Origin: Chara braunii
Taxonomy: Eukaryota > Streptophyta > Charophyceae > Charales > Characeae
DNA length: 32,208 bases
Direction: 5' to 3'
Assembly (NCBI GenBank): GCA_003427395.1
Contig: BFEA01000411.1
Location: 1,273,119 to 1,305,326, forward strand
The first letter of the stretch is position 1. Every line of letters begins with the position of its first letter. Both the position numbers and the translations under genes were made by a program. Shown piece by piece: positions 12,412 to 21,345 of the stretch. A model generated the notes under the pieces. The model saw only the letters and a program-made list of their open reading frames with translations, did not search any database and was not told where the DNA came from.

Positions 12412-12702
12412 CGACTAGGCAAGAGGGGCCTAGCCTGTTGTAGCAGGCCGCAGTGGCCAAACGGTGACCTGGGTTTCCCCTACGGTAGGCTGTAGGCCTT
12501 AAGTACTGATTGAACTGGGCTCTGTACTCTACTTAGGGCAAATTCCCTCTTAGTAAAATCGTACTAGGAGTTATCCCAGTAGGTACAAGCACAGACTGAT
12601 ATGCGAGGGATTTTGGGATCGAGTTCGACCTGCCCTCGGGTCTAGCTTCTTTTGCTGGCTGTGAGGGGCGGGGCCTGCCTTTTTCACCCGCCCTCAAACG
12701 CG

Positions 12703-12853
12703 CGGGATTCGAACCCACGACTTCTGATTGTAGAGGTAGTAGAACTGGGGCCGTCGTTTTACCTCGCACGACGACTAGGGGGGACTTGAACCCGCGACTT
12801 CAATAACGGGAGGAGTTTCAGTTAAAGCCCGTTGTGACAATTGGCACAACGGG
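12703..12853 (-). mobile_element. Dimeric tRNA-like SINE head
   Basis: Two adjacent tRNA-sized units lie in tandem on the minus strand. The upstream unit (12853-12778) begins CCCCGTTGTGCCAATTGTC and ends with GCGGGTTCAAGTCCCCC. The downstream unit (12776-12703) ends with GTGGGTTCGAATCCCGC, a perfect T-arm. Each has an A-box-like segment at suitable spacing. Neither closes an acceptor stem, so these are not functional tRNA genes. The SINE body may continue on the minus strand to about 12400, where CTAAGTAGAGTACAG matches the body of the element at 560-895. Confidence 0.55.
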
Positions 12854-13283
12854 GAAGTTAGTTCTTATATTCTGTTTTTCTTTTTTATTTTCTTTCTTTA
12901 TTTTGTTAGTTAGCTAGATTCACTTTCCTTTTAGTTTTTTATTATTATTCTTTCTATTTTCTTTCTCTTCCCGTAGCTGTTCCTTCAGGAATCACTTGAA
13001 TGAATCCGCCTCCGAAACCAATACCGATTCATTCAAGTAATCCATCGTGGCCGTAAATCCGGCCGAGGTCGCGGGGGTAGGGACGACACCTCTCGATATT
13101 GCGGCGCCACATCGCAAAGAGTAGCGAGGCTGCGGGAGGTAGAGTGCAGTGGGAAGCAGAAAGAAGAAGAGGAGCGCAGCGAGGAACGAAAAGCAGAGGA
13201 GGAAGGAGCGAGGAGAAAGGTCGTGCGCAAGACGTAGCGACGGAGGCTGCGCGACGAAGGAGCGCGGATAGTCGAACAAGTGC

Positions 13284-13640
13284 GAAGAAGAAGAAGAAGA
13301 AGAAGAAGAAGAAGAAGAAGAAGAAGAAGAAGAAGAAAGAGAGGGAGAAGAGGAAGAAGGAGAGGGAGAAGAGAGGAGGGGTGGAGGCGACTTACCTATC
13401 GTCCATCCTCGGCCTCGACACCCTCGTCCCATAGAGGGTGGGTGTGGCTCTATCGTGGTGTTGTCTGCGTGTCCGCACTTACAAAGGCTTGCATCCCGAC
13501 TTAGTAAGAAGGTAAACACGAAGAAGGAGGGAGGCGCACGAGACAGAAGAAGAAGAAGAAGAAGAAGAAGAAGAAGAAGAAGGAGAGGAGGAAGAAGAAG
13601 GAGGAGGAGAAGAAAAAAGAGGAGAAGGAGGGAAAAAAAA
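13284..13640. repeat. (GAA)n microsatellites and purine-rich tract
   Basis: (AAG)n runs lie at about 13284-13338 and 13545-13581, with purine-rich flanks (GGAGAAGAGG-type) to 13640. On the minus strand they create a long Ser/Leu-rich open frame (12992-14143) that is mostly an artefact of the repeat. Such polypurine-polypyrimidine tracts can form triplex DNA. Confidence 0.95.
13391..13500 (-). other. Exon-like segment with splice donor before a pyrimidine tract
   Basis: On the minus strand GACGATAG|GTAAGTCGCC is a strong 5' splice site (boundary 13396/13395), followed by the long TTC/CT-rich antisense of the microsatellite. The same arrangement recurs at 15033-15032, at 15609-15608 and at 17636-17635. 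Upstream the frame is open but short, and its protein is not recognised. Confidence 0.35.
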
Positions 13641-13769
13641 GGAAGAGCGGGCGCAGGGAGCAGCGGAAGGATCGCGCACGGTGGATAACGAAGATGACGC
13701 GTGCGGAGGTAGCGAGACTTGGGAGAGAATGTGCACAGACAGAAGGCGAATACTAGCAGGAGGAGGTGA

Positions 13770-14162
13770 GACGAGCGGAGGAAAGATGATCGTGCAGGCG
13801 ACCTATGGATCATACAGAAGGAAAGATACAGCAGAAAGATTAAGGGGACTGCAAATGCACGAGAGAGAGTCTGGGTGGAGACGAAGGCTTTGATACAGGC
13901 AGAAATCCTACGCAGACGGAAAAGGATCAAGAGTACATGGACAGATGATGAAGAGCAGCAGCACAAGGCTTGAAACAAGTTCAACAAAACATGGTTGGCA
14001 GGCGGGAAGGTTGCTGAGTTGTGGGATGATCGTATCTGTTGGAAGGTGTGGTTCAACTCCGCTTCAAGAAGGAATCTGGAACAACAAAGCATAGAACCAG
14101 GGCGTGGAATCCTCGAGCTAGAATCTAATCTAACCGAGATCAATGGGGACCAAGATGCAGGC
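13770..14162 (+). pseudogene. Decayed coding-like fragment, basic protein, unknown
   Basis: One plus-strand frame is open for 131 codons apart from a TGA at 13971, and ends in TAG TAA TGA at 14163. It encodes a basic N-terminal part with RRRKRIKSTWTDDEEQQHKA, then a Trp-rich part with KTWLAGGKVAELWDDR. The composition is that of a folded protein, unlike the repeat-encoded runs beside it. No start, splice site or family is evident. The purine-rich base composition makes chance openness more likely than usual. Confidence 0.28.
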
Positions 14163-14248
14163 TAGTAATGAAGGCGAGCAAGGGAGGTAAAAGGGTCAAA
14201 GCAAAGGTTTTCTTAGCAATGAGCAAGGCTAGGGGGCACCGCCAGAGA

Positions 14249-14259
14249 TGGTATCAGAG
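14249..14259 (+). other. Possible retrotransposon primer-binding site
   Basis: TGGTATCAGAG matches 11 of the 12 bases of the initiator-Met tRNA primer site used by many plant LTR retrotransposons. A weaker match (TGGTATCAG) occurs near 2810. No LTR end is visible just upstream and no gag frame is recognisable downstream. Confidence 0.2.
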
Positions 14260-14613
14260 AAAGAAATGAGATCGGCGCTCGGAGGACACAATGAAACCCA
14301 CAAACCAAGGAATACGTGTGCGAACAGTGCAGAAGTTGGGCAAACTATTGAGGGGAAAGGAAGGGTAGTGGTAGGCATTGGGACGGAATGTGGGGAGGCA
14401 AAGGTCAAACAACGAAAGGAATGGGCTGATGAAGGGCACGTTCACAAAAGTACGAGAAGATAGGGCGTGCTCGAAAGAGTGGCATAATTCAACGGCGGGA
14501 AGGAGCTTGCAACAAGGTACAGGACCAGAAGCCTTAATGATATCCTAAGACACTAAAGGTAGTAGATGGTCCCTGAATGGGAATGGTATATCGGAGAGCT
14601 TTTATGAAGAATG

Positions 14614-14635
14614 AGGGTTTAGGGTTCAGGGTTTA
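14614..14635 (+). repeat. Short plant-type telomere-like motif
   Basis: Three diverged TTTAGGG units (GGGTTTAGGGTTCAGGG) lie in tandem. This is too short to be a telomere. It may be an interstitial relic or a telo-box. It supports a green-lineage origin. Confidence 0.6.
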
Positions 14636-14960
14636 GTGGTGGCTCAGGTAAAAGGAAAGGCAGGTCGAGGGGGAAGGGCTCAGGTTGATAATGTTAACAG
14701 AGGGACTCTTCCTAGGTTCAGCGATGGTATTTGGCAGACCCAATTGTCAGGTCTTAGAGGAAAGAGAAAGATGGGCAAGCTGGCAGTCAATCCTCCACTT
14801 AGGTGGAGCAATCAATGCTGCCTAGGGGTCCTTCGGCCAGACGGAAGGAAGCGTGAGTGAGTCTCAGCAATGTAATATTTTTTGACTTGCCGGTGGAATA
14901 GGAACCGGACTGACGCTCCCCAGAATAGAAAGGAGCCGGGACCATAAGGCCTTGTTTAAA

Positions 14961-14992
<32 letters not shown>

Positions 14993-15017
14993 TAAAAATA
15001 AATCGTGCGGGCGAAGG

Positions 15018-15120
15018 AGACACGAGAAGAAGAAAAAGAAGAAGAAAAAGAAGAAGAAGAAGAAGAAGAAGAAGAAGAAGAAGAATGGGAAGAAGGAGGG
15101 AAGAAGGGAAGGAAGGGAGA
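15018..15120. repeat. (GAA)n microsatellite
   Basis: An (AAG)n tract of about 65 bp is followed by GGAAGAAGGAGGG-type purines. An A-rich TAAAAA/TAAAAT tract lies just before it (14957-15002). On the minus strand it follows a donor-like CATAG|GTGAGTC at 15033-15032 in the reverse sense seen at 15133-15127, parallel to the module at 13391-13500. Confidence 0.9.
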
Positions 15121-15126
15121 AAAGCG

Positions 15127-15250
15127 ACTCACCTATGTCGTGTAGTCGATGCCGGCGACGTCGTGAGCGCGGATCCGCTATCCGCCCGATCTGTTGGAAG
15201 GCACGCGTGTGCCAGTCGTGCCCCCGTGTTGTCACCTCGGTATGTTGCAT
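15127..15250 (-). other. Exon-like segment with splice donor (module 2)
   Basis: On the minus strand an open frame starting near 15250 reaches GACATAG|GTGAGTCGC (boundary 15133/15132). The last codons before the donor include FQQIGRIADPRSRRRRHRL. After the donor the strand becomes a TTC/CT-rich pyrimidine tract. The layout matches the module at 13391-13500 and the exon copies at 15609 and 17636. The similarity of coding sequence is weak. Confidence 0.35.
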
Positions 15251-15455
15251 CGTGCTATGGAGCGAGAGGGAAAGGAGGTAAGTTTCTTTTTTCGCGATTA
15301 CCTCTAATTGTTTCTATTGATAAGATGGTAATAAATAAATAAATAAATAAATGAATCTACCACTAAAATATGGAAAGATGCACTATCATGCTCACATTAA
15401 TAGGATGAGCAAAAGCAAACGAATCTACCTCTAAACTACGAACGTATACATTACT

Positions 15456-15463
15456 TGTGTGTG

Positions 15464-15509
<46 letters not shown>

Positions 15510-15548
15510 GGGGGAGATAGAGAGAGAGAGAGAGAGAGAGAGGGAGAG
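15456..15548. repeat. Compound microsatellite (GT)n-(GA)n
   Basis: About 26 units of TG are followed by GGGGGAGATAG and about 14 units of AG. Confidence 0.97.
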
Positions 15549-15608
15549 GCGAGATGCTAGTGACATCTGTGAGTTGGGACCGATGTTGTGACTGATACGG
15601 AGACATAC

Positions 15609-15704
15609 CTGGTGCTTGAGACGAACGATGCTGGCCAAGATCTGCTCGTGTCCTGGGGAGCTGTTGACGTCATCATCGGCCTTGTAGTCTAGTCCAGATA
15701 GGAC
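15609..15704 (-). CDS. Short exon with conserved donor, copy 1
   Basis: A 32-codon minus-strand exon is bounded by an acceptor-like GATAGCAG|GTCC (15705/15704) and a donor CACCAG|GTATGT (15609/15608). It encodes an acidic-to-amphipathic peptide that includes DVNSSPGHEQILASIVRLKH. The paralogous exon at 17636-17730 shares Y, V, SS, EQI and RLxHQ at matching positions, and its donor is at the homologous place. This is coding-type conservation, although the DNA has diverged. The parent gene and function are unknown, and it may be part of a degraded transposon gene. Confidence 0.4.
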
Positions 15705-16455
15705 CTGCTATCTGTAGTCTGGACGCCGAGCGCCAAATAGGATATCAAGCTTGGTTCTTCGTTGATGATGATGATGAGACTGTACCAGCATTGTCTCTTA
15801 CGGGTTTTTGCTATGCTCGTATTTGGGGGAACTCGTGATGCAATTTTGTTACTGATTCGAGGTCACGAATGTCTGGTCTCATGTGTATGATGCTGCCTGG
15901 TTTCTGAAATTCGCTATCGTTTATTTTCTTTGTATTATTATTATTATTATTATTTTTTAATTATTATTATTTTTTTAATTATTATTATTACTATTGTTAT
16001 TTTGTTATTACTACTGTGATGTTCTAATCTTAGTAGAGGAAAGACGAATGATCGGGTAGTCTTCAGAGAGTGAGACGATGTGTGGGATAATCAAGGTCTG
16101 ATTGAGGGTGACGAGTTGCGTACCTAGCACATGAAGAGAGGTCGTCGAAGGTGTGGACTGTCGTATACACGGGTCTTCGTGAGCCGAAGTGATCCTGTTG
16201 TGCGAACCAACGGAGTGTAGGGAAGTATGGTAGAGTAGGCTGGGCAATGTGCACCGGACAAGGAAAGCAATTCTGGATACTATGTAAGTATGGCCTACGG
16301 GCTTGGACAAAGGCATGATACTACATTGAATTGCTCTCTATGGATGGTTTTCTCGGTACATTCATACTCTCTACTTGGGATACTACTACTTGCTCAGCTA
16401 AGTGATTTCGCTACGTGAATTTCTGTATATGATTCACACTCATATTTCTCGCAAA

Positions 16456-16456
<1 letters not shown>

Positions 16457-16528
<72 letters not shown>
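16457..16528. repeat. (ATT)n microsatellite
   Basis: About 24 uninterrupted units of ATT. On the minus strand it produces a poly-Asn frame that should not be taken as a gene. Confidence 0.97.
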
Positions 16529-17635
16529 TTTACCATAAAACTCGTTCTCACTCACACTTCTCCTACATGTAAACAGTAGCGCAGAAAAGGTGGCAACGTT
16601 CGCCCACGCGGAACTCAGAGATATGACACTCAGATACAAGTTCACTTTCAACTGGCGTTGGTGACCTGGCAATCCGAACAACTCACTATTCGCACACACG
16701 CGCTGCTAACTACAAGCATACACGCGTTGCACTACACCTACAACCATAGCTACGATGGGATAGAGTAGTCTTCAGAAGGGGTGTGTATGTATGTACAGTG
16801 AGTATGAGTCTACATGTGGGATATCCAAGGAGACAGACGTACATGGACCAACAATCAAGCAGACAGATAGTAGACAGAACAAACAGAGATAACACCGAGC
16901 CTGACGCAGGCAGAGCAAACACGAGCAGGCAGACAGACACATGCAAAAAGAGACAGACACAATAAATCAGGCAGCGCCTCCGCATGATTTTAACGGGATT
17001 GAATCAATGGCTGGGCGCTGCCTCCTTACTTATACTTTTGTAGCTCATTGGTCTGCCCCTTCCCATCGGCCCCATAATATATACAGTCCCTGTTGCCTAC
17101 TCGTGAAACACAGTCATTAGTATGACACAGATTCCTAGAGCCGGTCGGATAACACAGAGTTATACAGATACAAGCGGGGGGCATGAGATACCTCGGACGG
17201 AATCAGACCTGACTCAGACTGCAATAAAAACACCCTCGCGCATTCATTAGGGACCATGACCGAGATCATACATGGACGAAGGGAGAGAGAGAGAGACGAA
17301 GGAAGAGGAGGAGGAAAATGACGTCAACTCAATGATTCCAAAGATAGTATCTTGAACTGTCAGAAGTGACGAAAATCCGAAATGTCGCAAATGACAAGTC
17401 TCACAATATCCCAGTACATCTCCGAAAGGAAGATGAAATCAGATCCCCAAATAGTCCTCAACTCGTAGTCCTAATGTCGCTGTCTCAGATGTCACTAAAA
17501 AATTCGTAACCATCTCTAGTACTGCAATAGTCGCGTAGAACAACCCAAACTAGACTGAGAAGGTAGGAGGAGAGAGAAAGAGAGAGAAGAGAAAGCAGAA
17601 GGGATGGGAAGAAAATTCAGCTGGTGAAAAGTTAC

Positions 17636-17730
17636 CTGATGTCTGAGGCGGTCGGCATTGACCGGGATCTGCTCGTACTGTAGGGAGCTGTAGACGCCAC
17701 CTGCGACGTGGTAGATAGGACAGGTAGGAT
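17636..17730 (-). CDS. Short exon with conserved donor, copy 2
   Basis: This is the paralogue of the exon at 15609-15704. It is read on the minus strand from acceptor-like AATGACAG|ATCC (17731/17730) to donor ACATCAG|GTAACT (17636/17635). It encodes a peptide with VYSSLQYEQIPVNADRLRHQ. It has one nucleotide less than copy 1 near its 5' end, so one copy is shifted there or uses a different phase. The intron side is pyrimidine-rich (antisense of a GA-rich tract at 17560-17610), as in the other modules. Confidence 0.4.
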
Positions 17731-18013
17731 CTGTCATTTGTAGTCTGGGCGTTGGACACCAGATAGGATGTCGGCATTGGTTCTTGTTGATGATGCTGAG
17801 ATTACTTCAACGTTGTCACTTGTTTGTTTGGTGAAACTCATACGACAATTCTGCTACTGGTTTGAGGTCTTGGCTATCTGGTCTCATATGTATGATGCAG
17901 TTTGATTTCAGATTCTCATTATCGTTCATATCCTTGCAAAAATAATATACTATGATTATTATTATTATTATTATTATTGTTATTATAATTATGATTATTT
18001 TTATGGGTAACTT

Positions 18014-18177
18014 CGGCGCAGTCACGAAAACAGTTTGTAATTGCACTTCAGGCAATCCCGCGAATACAACACACCCCCACGCGACCCCACCGGACCCGAA
18101 AGGTAGGTCGCATACATTTAGCATTACAGACCCTTTTGCCTCAAGTGCAATTACAAACTCAATCTCTGACTGCGCCG
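18014..18177. mobile_element. MITE-like element with 40-bp terminal inverted repeats
   Basis: The two ends start CGGCGCAGTCA in inverted orientation (11 of 11), differ over about 8 bases, and then share GTTTGTAATTGCACTT (16 of 16) and a GGC. The whole is 164 bp, with no coding capacity and a C-rich interior. It lies in the (TTA)n-rich part of segmental copy 2 and is missing from copy 1, as expected of an insertion. A clear target-site duplication is obscured by the surrounding AT repeats. Confidence 0.7.
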
Positions 18178-18937
18178 TAGTTTTCCCTTATTTTTATTAT
18201 TGCAGACAGACTTGCCTTCTTTCATGCTTCACATGCATGTAATCAGGCAGCACGGCCAACCGACGACAGGTGCCCACTCAGATCTCAGAGATATGGCAAC
18301 AAAGGACACAGTTCAGATGCATGCTCACTTCAGATGGCTATGGCTCATCAGAGCCTGTACAAGCTCACCATTTGTCACTACGCCCTATTCCGCCGCTCAC
18401 GCGCACACACACACTAAACTCTAACTACAGCTACGGCGGCAAATGGCCGCTTCTACCACTACACTGTGATTACATTCTCCTTCCCTGTCCACTTCAGCTC
18501 CGGGCTCTCTGCAGACGTCCTTGCACAAGTCGTTGTGGCAGCGCTTCCGCATGGCGCACCCAGCAAATGAATGACTGACTGGAAGCTGCCTCTGGATTTA
18601 TACTACTGTTCGTGGATGGACCGCCTCATTTCGTCTGGGCCCTGAGTATGCACAGTCCCACACGGTACTTGCAAAACTGGACTTTGATGAGATCGGTACT
18701 AGGTACCTGCTGACTGGACAAAGTACGACTTAGACTTTATTTTGTTGTCGGTGCTTGGAGTGCCTTCGCTGACTCAACTATAAACTGGTCCACACTTGAC
18801 CCCTAAGACCTACATGCGTCAGCTAACCTACGGATATGCAGTTCAAACCCTCGCGACCTCGCTAGGTACGGGCAACCTGCAGATCCCGTAGCACGAGCCG
18901 CTGCAGGAGCACCTCCGCATCATAGACAACAAAATGC

Positions 18938-19165
18938 ATGCCTGTTTTGCTCACTGATCCCTTACTTATACGTGATATTGACTGGGTTCGCCGGTACCGA
19001 GCTCAAGCCTGGACGTACATTGATACAATTGGCATTGCTGACAAGACTAAGTACACCATCAGACTGGGGACGTATGACTCAGTTAGGATCTGCCTTGGAC
19101 ATACCTATGACAACTTAGATAGGGGTCCTTTGAACTTGGTCAGACCTATGGCCAGACAAGTATAA
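18938..19165 (+). CDS. Open frame of 75 codons, unsupported
   Basis: An ATG-started frame has a mixed, soluble-looking composition that includes WVRRYRAQAWTYIDTIGIAD. No domain is recognised. It ends just at a TATA-like TATAAAAGG (19161). Copy 1 of the duplication has no equivalent. Chance is quite possible. Confidence 0.15.
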   Translation: MPVLLTDPLLIRDIDWVRRYRAQAWTYIDTIGIADKTKYTIRLGTYDSVRICLGHTYDNLDRGPLNLVRPMARQV

Positions 19166-19169
19166 AAGG
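19161..19169 (+). promoter_or_regulatory. TATA-box-like sequence
   Basis: TATAAAAGG matches a strong plant TATA box. No convincing downstream gene is seen before the (TTA)n tract at 19372, so this may be chance or a retroelement promoter remnant. Confidence 0.2.
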
Positions 19170-19371
19170 GGATGAAGGTAACCGGGAATAGTGAGAACCA
19201 AATGGCAAAGTAAGGAGAAGGCAGGGTTATGCAGGGAAAAGAAAGAGTGAGAAGTGAGAAAGGAGGAAGGTGAAGAGAGAAGGAGTGAGGGAAATGTCTG
19301 ATGAAAAGAGTAAATTAAAGGAAGATAGTCCTTTCTTTGATCTTTCTGGAAGCTAGCGAGGAAATGCTACC

Positions 19372-19468
<97 letters not shown>
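19372..19468. repeat. (TTA)n microsatellite
   Basis: About 32 units of TTA, with one interruption (TTATTTATT) near 19407. Confidence 0.97.
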
Positions 19469-20197
19469 CAGTATTGGTGTTAATTGATTTTATTATTATT
19501 TGTTTGACTGAGGGCTAAACTGACGAGGATTGTGAGGCATTAGGAAGGAGAAGAAATATCATCGTGTTCGTGATGGTGCACACCTCCTCCGTCTTCCTCC
19601 ACTCTTATCGTTGATTGATCCTCTCTAAAACCTATCTCTTCAGCTCTACATGTTTAAGTGATGTATGATCACTAGGATGTTCCTGATCTTGCTAAAAAGT
19701 CAGAAAATCATTGTATAGACTTGACGTGGTCAGGGCGATTGCGGGAGCTCTACCGCAGTTCAGGAGGAACTCTGGAGGCAGGGAACCATGAGGTACGCGT
19801 CACCTATCCTTTCCCCATATACCCTTAAAGGCGACGCTCTTCTATTGTATGCTTGTATGATTGTACGATATACTGTTTATGGCTTTCTTCAGGACTAAAC
19901 CACCAAAAGTGAAAGGGCTATATGATTGAAATCAGAACGTGACTGATGTTAGAAAAGGAACCCAGGAAAGAACCGAGAAGGAACCTAGCCTGCATGGTCT
20001 TGAGAAAACTGAGGCAGTATGATGGTGGCCTCCATTGGGGTCGTCACGCTGCCTGCATTGAATGACTAAATGGGTACTCGCCGTGCGAACTACCCAGCCA
20101 TCCACCTAATTAGTTGTCTTTGACATCCATACATCAATGACGAGAAGATGCCGTGCGTCTTCTCTATTGACTTACCAGCTAAATCCAAGACTAATCC
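19469..20197. other. No gene recognised
   Basis: No open frame or repeat here could be supported. The stretch lies between the (TTA)n tract and the palindrome array. Confidence 0.4.
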
Positions 20198-20246
20198 GGT
20201 ACTCCCGTGGGGTACACGTCTTCAAACAACTAATAAAAGCAGAGGT

Positions 20247-20895
20247 AATAGGAGGCTCCTGTGGGGTTCTCCTATCACTAATCTAACTAGACGTAGGAGG
20301 GGAAATAAGTACTCCCGGGTGAGTATACGAACTCCTAAGTCTAGATCGATCTGTGCGACTTCCGTGTAAGTCAACAATACCTCTTGCTCAATTAATATGA
20401 ACGATCAGGGCAAACTAACCTAAAAATGGTCTTGATCTCCTACGCATCGAAATGATATTAGGGTGACTCCCGGGAGGGTTTCCTAATACTATGTTTGATC
20501 TGGGGATCAATTAACAAGGAAAGAATGAGTTGATTATGTTTGGGCAAGTAAAAGGGGTACTCCCAGGTGAGTAACCCTGCTAACTGTTTTGGTATGACTA
20601 AGAATAGTCATTCCAGAACAAGTAGCAGGGTTACTCACCCGAGAGTATCCCTTTACCTGTCCATAATCAACTCACTCTTTTCCTTGTTAGAAGACCTCTT
20701 GATCAAACAAGTACTAGGATAACCCACCCGGAAGCCACCCTACTACTACTCTGATGCGTAGGAGATCAATCAACTTTCACGGAAGCCGACCAGATTAACT
20801 TAGACTTAGAAGTTCTTGTACTCACCCGGGAGTACTTAATTCTCTTCTTAAGTCTAGTCAAATCAAGTGAGAGGAGAACCCCACGGGAACCTCCT
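20247..20895. repeat. Long inverted repeat inside the palindrome array
   Basis: Arms 20247-20600 and 20605-20895 are inverted copies that meet at TATGACTA-agaa-TAGTCATT. Alignment runs through the whole arm, including AGGAGATCAA, TCAACTCA, AGACTTAG and the hairpins. The right arm lacks about 60 bp present in the left arm (around 20376-20433). Transcription in either direction would give a long imperfect hairpin RNA. Confidence 0.85.
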
Positions 20896-20981
20896 ATAAC
20901 CTAATTCAATGTTAATTAGACAAACCATTAGTAACTTAAGGCATCGTTCGGATGCTAATGGCCTAATTATTTAAATCAGGT

Positions 20982-21345
20982 TATGGGAGGCTCCCGTGGA
21001 GTTCTCCTATCACTTGATCTGACTAGACTTAGGAAGGGAATNAAGTACTCCCGAGTGAGTACACGAACTCCTAANTCTAAGTCAATCNGGTCGACTNCCG
21101 TGAAAGTCGACATACCTCTTGCTCATTCACGATGAGTGGGTAAAGTAGGGGAACGGTCAAGGCGACTTAACTTGGAGTTGTTTTGACTGATCTCCTACTC
21201 ATCAAACTGGTAGGAGGGTAACTCCCGGGAGAATTATCCTAGTACTTGTTTGATTCAGAGGTCTACTAATGATAATTGTGTTTGGGCAGTAGAGGGATAC
21301 TACCGGGTGAGTAACCCTACTACTTGTCTAGGTATGACTGACAGG
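20982..21345 (+). repeat. Third copy of the inverted-repeat arm, direct orientation
   Basis: This stretch repeats the left arm (20247-20600) in the same orientation and order: the GGAGGCTCC hairpin, GACTAGACTTAGGA, the GTACTCCCG hairpin, the GTCGACT hairpin, CATACCTCTTGCTCA, GATCTCCTAC and the AACTCCCGGGAG hairpin. It ends at GGTATGACTGAC. So the array has grown by duplication in both orientations. Confidence 0.8.

Larger units (their letters stand above)
15590..16985 (-). repeat. Segmental duplication, copy 1
   Basis: This unit is a diverged direct copy of 17612-18665. Shared blocks are the exon at 15609-15704, CTGGTCTCATGTGTATGATGC near 15873, the (TTA)n start at about 15938, and GCAGCGCCTCCGCATG near 16971 with the following CAGTCCC-ended segment to about 17091. 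The distance from exon to distal block is about 1.36 kb here and 0.90 kb in copy 2, so insertions or deletions have occurred. The unit includes (TTA)n tracts and a degenerate ACAGAC repeat (16840-16960). Confidence 0.7.
17612..18665 (-). repeat. Segmental duplication, copy 2
   Basis: This is a diverged direct copy of 15590-16985. It carries the homologous exon (17636-17730), the CTGGTCTCATATGTATGATGC block near 17879, a (TTA)n tract at about 17956-17980, and the distal GCAGCGCTTCCGCATGG block near 18538 running to CAGTCCC at 18658. A terminal-inverted-repeat element (18014-18177) sits at the (TTA)n position and is absent from copy 1. Confidence 0.7.

Noticed and set aside
12703-12853. Functional tRNA genes
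   Set aside because: T-arms are good, but no acceptor or anticodon stem forms, so these are tRNA-derived sequences and not tRNA genes.
12992-14143. Minus-strand open frame of 383 codons
   Set aside because: Most of it is Ser and Leu runs created by (TTC)n microsatellites, and it reads straight through a strong splice donor at 13395. Only the short exon-like part before that donor is kept as a candidate.
14864-15250. Minus-strand frame of 128 codons with long Phe runs
   Set aside because: The Phe runs are the antisense of (GAA)n and A-rich tracts. Only the segment before the donor at 15132 is worth noting.
16394-16699. Minus-strand frame with a poly-Asn run
   Set aside because: The run is the (ATT)n microsatellite. 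The flanks have no coding character.
15590-18665. Two LTRs of one retrotransposon
   Set aside because: The direct copies are too diverged and differ in internal length. No TG..CA ends, primer site or polymerase frame lies between them.
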